Positions 36,391 through 38,272 of a stretch of 38,272 nucleotides of DNA are shown in pieces; within the stretch, counting starts at the first letter, position 1; every line of letters begins with the position of its first letter. Source of the stretch: Burkholderiales bacterium (GTDB lineage Bacteria; Pseudomonadota; Gammaproteobacteria; Burkholderiales; Burkholderiaceae_C); contig CANNRR010000017.1 in assembly GCA_947508055.1 (NCBI GenBank), forward strand, positions 1 to 38,272, read 5' to 3'. The notes below the pieces were generated by a model that saw nothing but the letters and a program-made list of their open reading frames with translations, had not been told where the DNA came from and did no database searches. The position numbers and the translations under genes were made by a program.

Positions 36391-37506
36391 ATGAGCCAAC
36401 TTTCGGTTCGGTCGCACTCGATCGACACCATGCGAGGGATGACCCTGGCATTGATGATTATCGTGAACATGTCGATCAGCGAAGAGAAATCCTACGCACC
36501 GCTTCTCCATGCGGTCTGGCATGGGCTGACGCTGACGGACCTAGTTTTTCCTACCTTTCTTTTTGTTGTTGGGACGTCCCTGAGCTTTGCGATGGACAAG
36601 TACCAAAGCTTGGGCAATGCCGCTGTGCTGAAAAAGGTCTTTACCCGAACGGTGCTCATTTTCTTGTGCGGATATTGCCTGTACTGGTTTCCATTCTTTC
36701 AAATGGACAAGGCGGGTGAGTGGGGCATCATTCCTTTTGAAAACACCCGTATTCTGGGAGTACTCCAGCGCATCGCTCTGAGCTATGGGTTGGCCTCGCT
36801 CATCGTTCACTTTGGTAAAACGCGTGGTGCTGCTCTTTACAGCGTTGCAGCGCTTGTGGGCTACTGGTGGATCATGTTAGCGTGGGGTGATTACACACTG
36901 GAAGGCAATGCTGCAATCAGACTGGACAAGCTGGTGCTGGGCGTCTCCCACATGTACCGGGGCGAGGGCGTACCATTTGACCCTGAAGGCATCTTGGGTA
37001 CCATCCCTTCGACGGTCAATGTGATTGCGGGCTACCTTGCTGGCCGCTTTCTCCGCTCCCGGGGCGCCAATTTTGAGGTTGTCGCCAAATTGCTGATGGT
37101 CGGCGCTGTCGCGGTCGTCATCGCCTTGGCATGGAGCGGGCTATTCCCTCTCAACAAGAAACTGTGGACCAGTTCCTACGTGGTGTGCACCATCGGCATT
37201 GATCTGTGCGTCCTGGGAGTCTTAACCTACATCATCGACATCGCGTCGGTACGCAAGTGGACTTGGTTTTTTGAGGTCTTTGGAAAGAACACCTTGTTCA
37301 TTTACTTGCTAAGTGAAGTTGGCTCTTCCATATTCTGGATTGCGCACGTTGGCGACAAAGCGCTGTTCGACTGGCTGTACCTCAGCGGCTTTCAGTGGTG
37401 GGCAGGCGATAAGAATGGCTCTCTTGTCTTCGCATTGGTGTTCATGATGCTCTGTTGGTGGGCGGGTTACGTGATGGACAGAAAGCGTATATATATCAAG
37501 CTGTGA
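36391..37506 (+). CDS. nagX: NagX/HGSNAT-like transmembrane acetyltransferase (COG4299)
   Basis: RSHSIDTMRGMTLALMIIVN and HAVWHGLTLTDLVFPTFLFVVGTSLSF resemble the eukaryotic heparan-alpha-glucosaminide N-acetyltransferase core. Multiple TM helices. Start at ATG 36391. Confidence 0.85.
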   Translation: MSQLSVRSHSIDTMRGMTLALMIIVNMSISEEKSYAPLLHAVWHGLTLTDLVFPTFLFVVGTSLSFAMDKYQSLGNAAVLKKVFTRTVLIFLCGYCLYWFPFFQMDKAGEWGIIPFENTRILGVLQRIALSYGLASLIVHFGKTRGAALYSVAALVGYWWIMLAWGDYTLEGNAAIRLDKLVLGVSHMYRGEGVPFDPEGILGTIPSTVNVIAGYLAGRFLRSRGANFEVVAKLLMVGAVAVVIALAWSGLFPLNKKLWTSSYVVCTIGIDLCVLGVLTYIIDIASVRKWTWFFEVFGKNTLFIYLLSEVGSSIFWIAHVGDKALFDWLYLSGFQWWAGDKNGSLVFALVFMMLCWWAGYVMDRKRIYIKL

Positions 37507-37793
37507 GCCGCTGCAGCGAGCTGCATGTGGGAGCTTTATGCAGCACATGTCGGTGGGAACGCCGCCCCGCTCGAGGTCGTGCGAATCGGCACAATCGAGA
37601 ACCAATGCAGTACAAAGACGGTGTCTGACACGCCTTTCAAAACCAGTTCGGTCGATGAGGGTGGTGCGGGAAAGGTGAGGGTTTTTCCCCAGGCTGATAC
37701 TGCTTCTACGGGGTGATACTTGATCTCTTGGCATTGAAAAAGCTGTCAATTTATCCGTTTGCTCGAATTCAATTGAGATCAGGGTGTTTTTGA

Positions 37794-38272
37794 ATGACAG
37801 AAGTCACCATCGTATTTGCCGACCTCACTGGTAGCACCGGACTGTATGAAGCGTTGGGCAACGCGCAGGCCACCGAACTGGTGACCGGCGCCACGCAGCG
37901 CCTGGGCGTGATGTGTGAGTCCCGCGGCGGGCGCGTGTTCAAGTATCTGGGTGATGGCGTGTTGGTTTCCTTTGAACACAATACGGCGGCCGCGCAGTGC
38001 GTCATTGAAATGCAAAGAGCTCATACTGAGCGCATCAGGAGTATGCCCGGCAAAATGAAAATGATGCTGAAGATTGGGTTGGCCCGCGGCGAAATTGTTG
38101 AGAAAGATGGCGATTGTTTTGGTGATCCGGTAAATGTCGCCTCAAGGCTGTGCGATTTGTCGGGGCCCGAGCAAATACTTGCGACCGAGAATGTCATCGA
38201 GCAACTGGCTACAGACGTTGACGTGCGCGCTCGCAACCTGGGAGCGATGAGCATTCGCGGACGGGTCGAACC
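37794..38272 (+). CDS. Class III adenylate/guanylate cyclase, 3'-truncated by window edge
   Basis: Frame from ATG 37794: MTEVTIVFADLTGSTGLYEALGNAQATELV...GGRVFKYLGDGVLVSFE...GLARGEIVEKDGDCFGDPVNVASRLCDLS. It is open to the window end and was not in the ORF track. Confidence 0.88.
   Translation, partial: MTEVTIVFADLTGSTGLYEALGNAQATELVTGATQRLGVMCESRGGRVFKYLGDGVLVSFEHNTAAAQCVIEMQRAHTERIRSMPGKMKMMLKIGLARGEIVEKDGDCFGDPVNVASRLCDLSGPEQILATENVIEQLATDVDVRARNLGAMSIRGRVE

Noticed and set aside
37520-37544. GCTGCAT...ATGCAGC hairpin after nagX as terminator
   Set aside because: 7-bp stem with an 11-nt loop and no following T-run; terminator function not supported.
1-38272. CRISPR arrays, tRNA/rRNA genes, transposases or integrases
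   Set aside because: No regularly spaced direct repeats, RNA-gene signatures or mobile-element proteins recognised on either strand by eye. A tRNAscan/Infernal/ISfinder run would be needed for certainty.

Overview
The window looks like a glycan-utilisation region of a betaproteobacterium; the taxonomic impression (Comamonadaceae-like) is inference only. From left to right it holds: (i) the 3' part of an AceE-type 2-oxoacid dehydrogenase E1 gene. (ii) A long minus-strand block (about 2.2-19.8 kb) with two complete, paralogous carbohydrate ABC importers. With them are a GH3-GH5 fusion protein, a CE1-like-esterase/EEP-phosphatase fusion protein, a GH30 enzyme, a GH1 beta-glucosidase and one LacI-family regulator. 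(iii) A plus-strand secreted GDPD gene. (iv) A minus-strand TonB-dependent receptor followed by a flavin-dependent tryptophan-halogenase-family protein. (v) A plus-strand nag operon: HPr-EI fusion, NagE (EIICBA), GH20, GntR/NagR, NagA, SIS-type GlcN6P deaminase, secreted SGNH hydrolase and NagX/HGSNAT-like acetyltransferase. (vi) A 5' fragment of a class III nucleotide cyclase gene. Palindromic LacI-type operators (TGGAAACGTTTCCA-like) occur upstream of lacI/gdpd, of the first importer operon and of the TonB receptor, which suggests one local regulon. The main hypothesis is a combined beta-glucan plus chitin (fungal or algal cell-wall) scavenging locus with an unexplained halogenase. I also report several RNA-structure candidates: a terminator between the receptor and halogenase genes, a 15-bp 5'UTR hairpin before the first solute-binding protein, and a possible RBS-flanking inverted repeat before the receptor. 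No RNA genes, CRISPR arrays or mobile elements were recognised.
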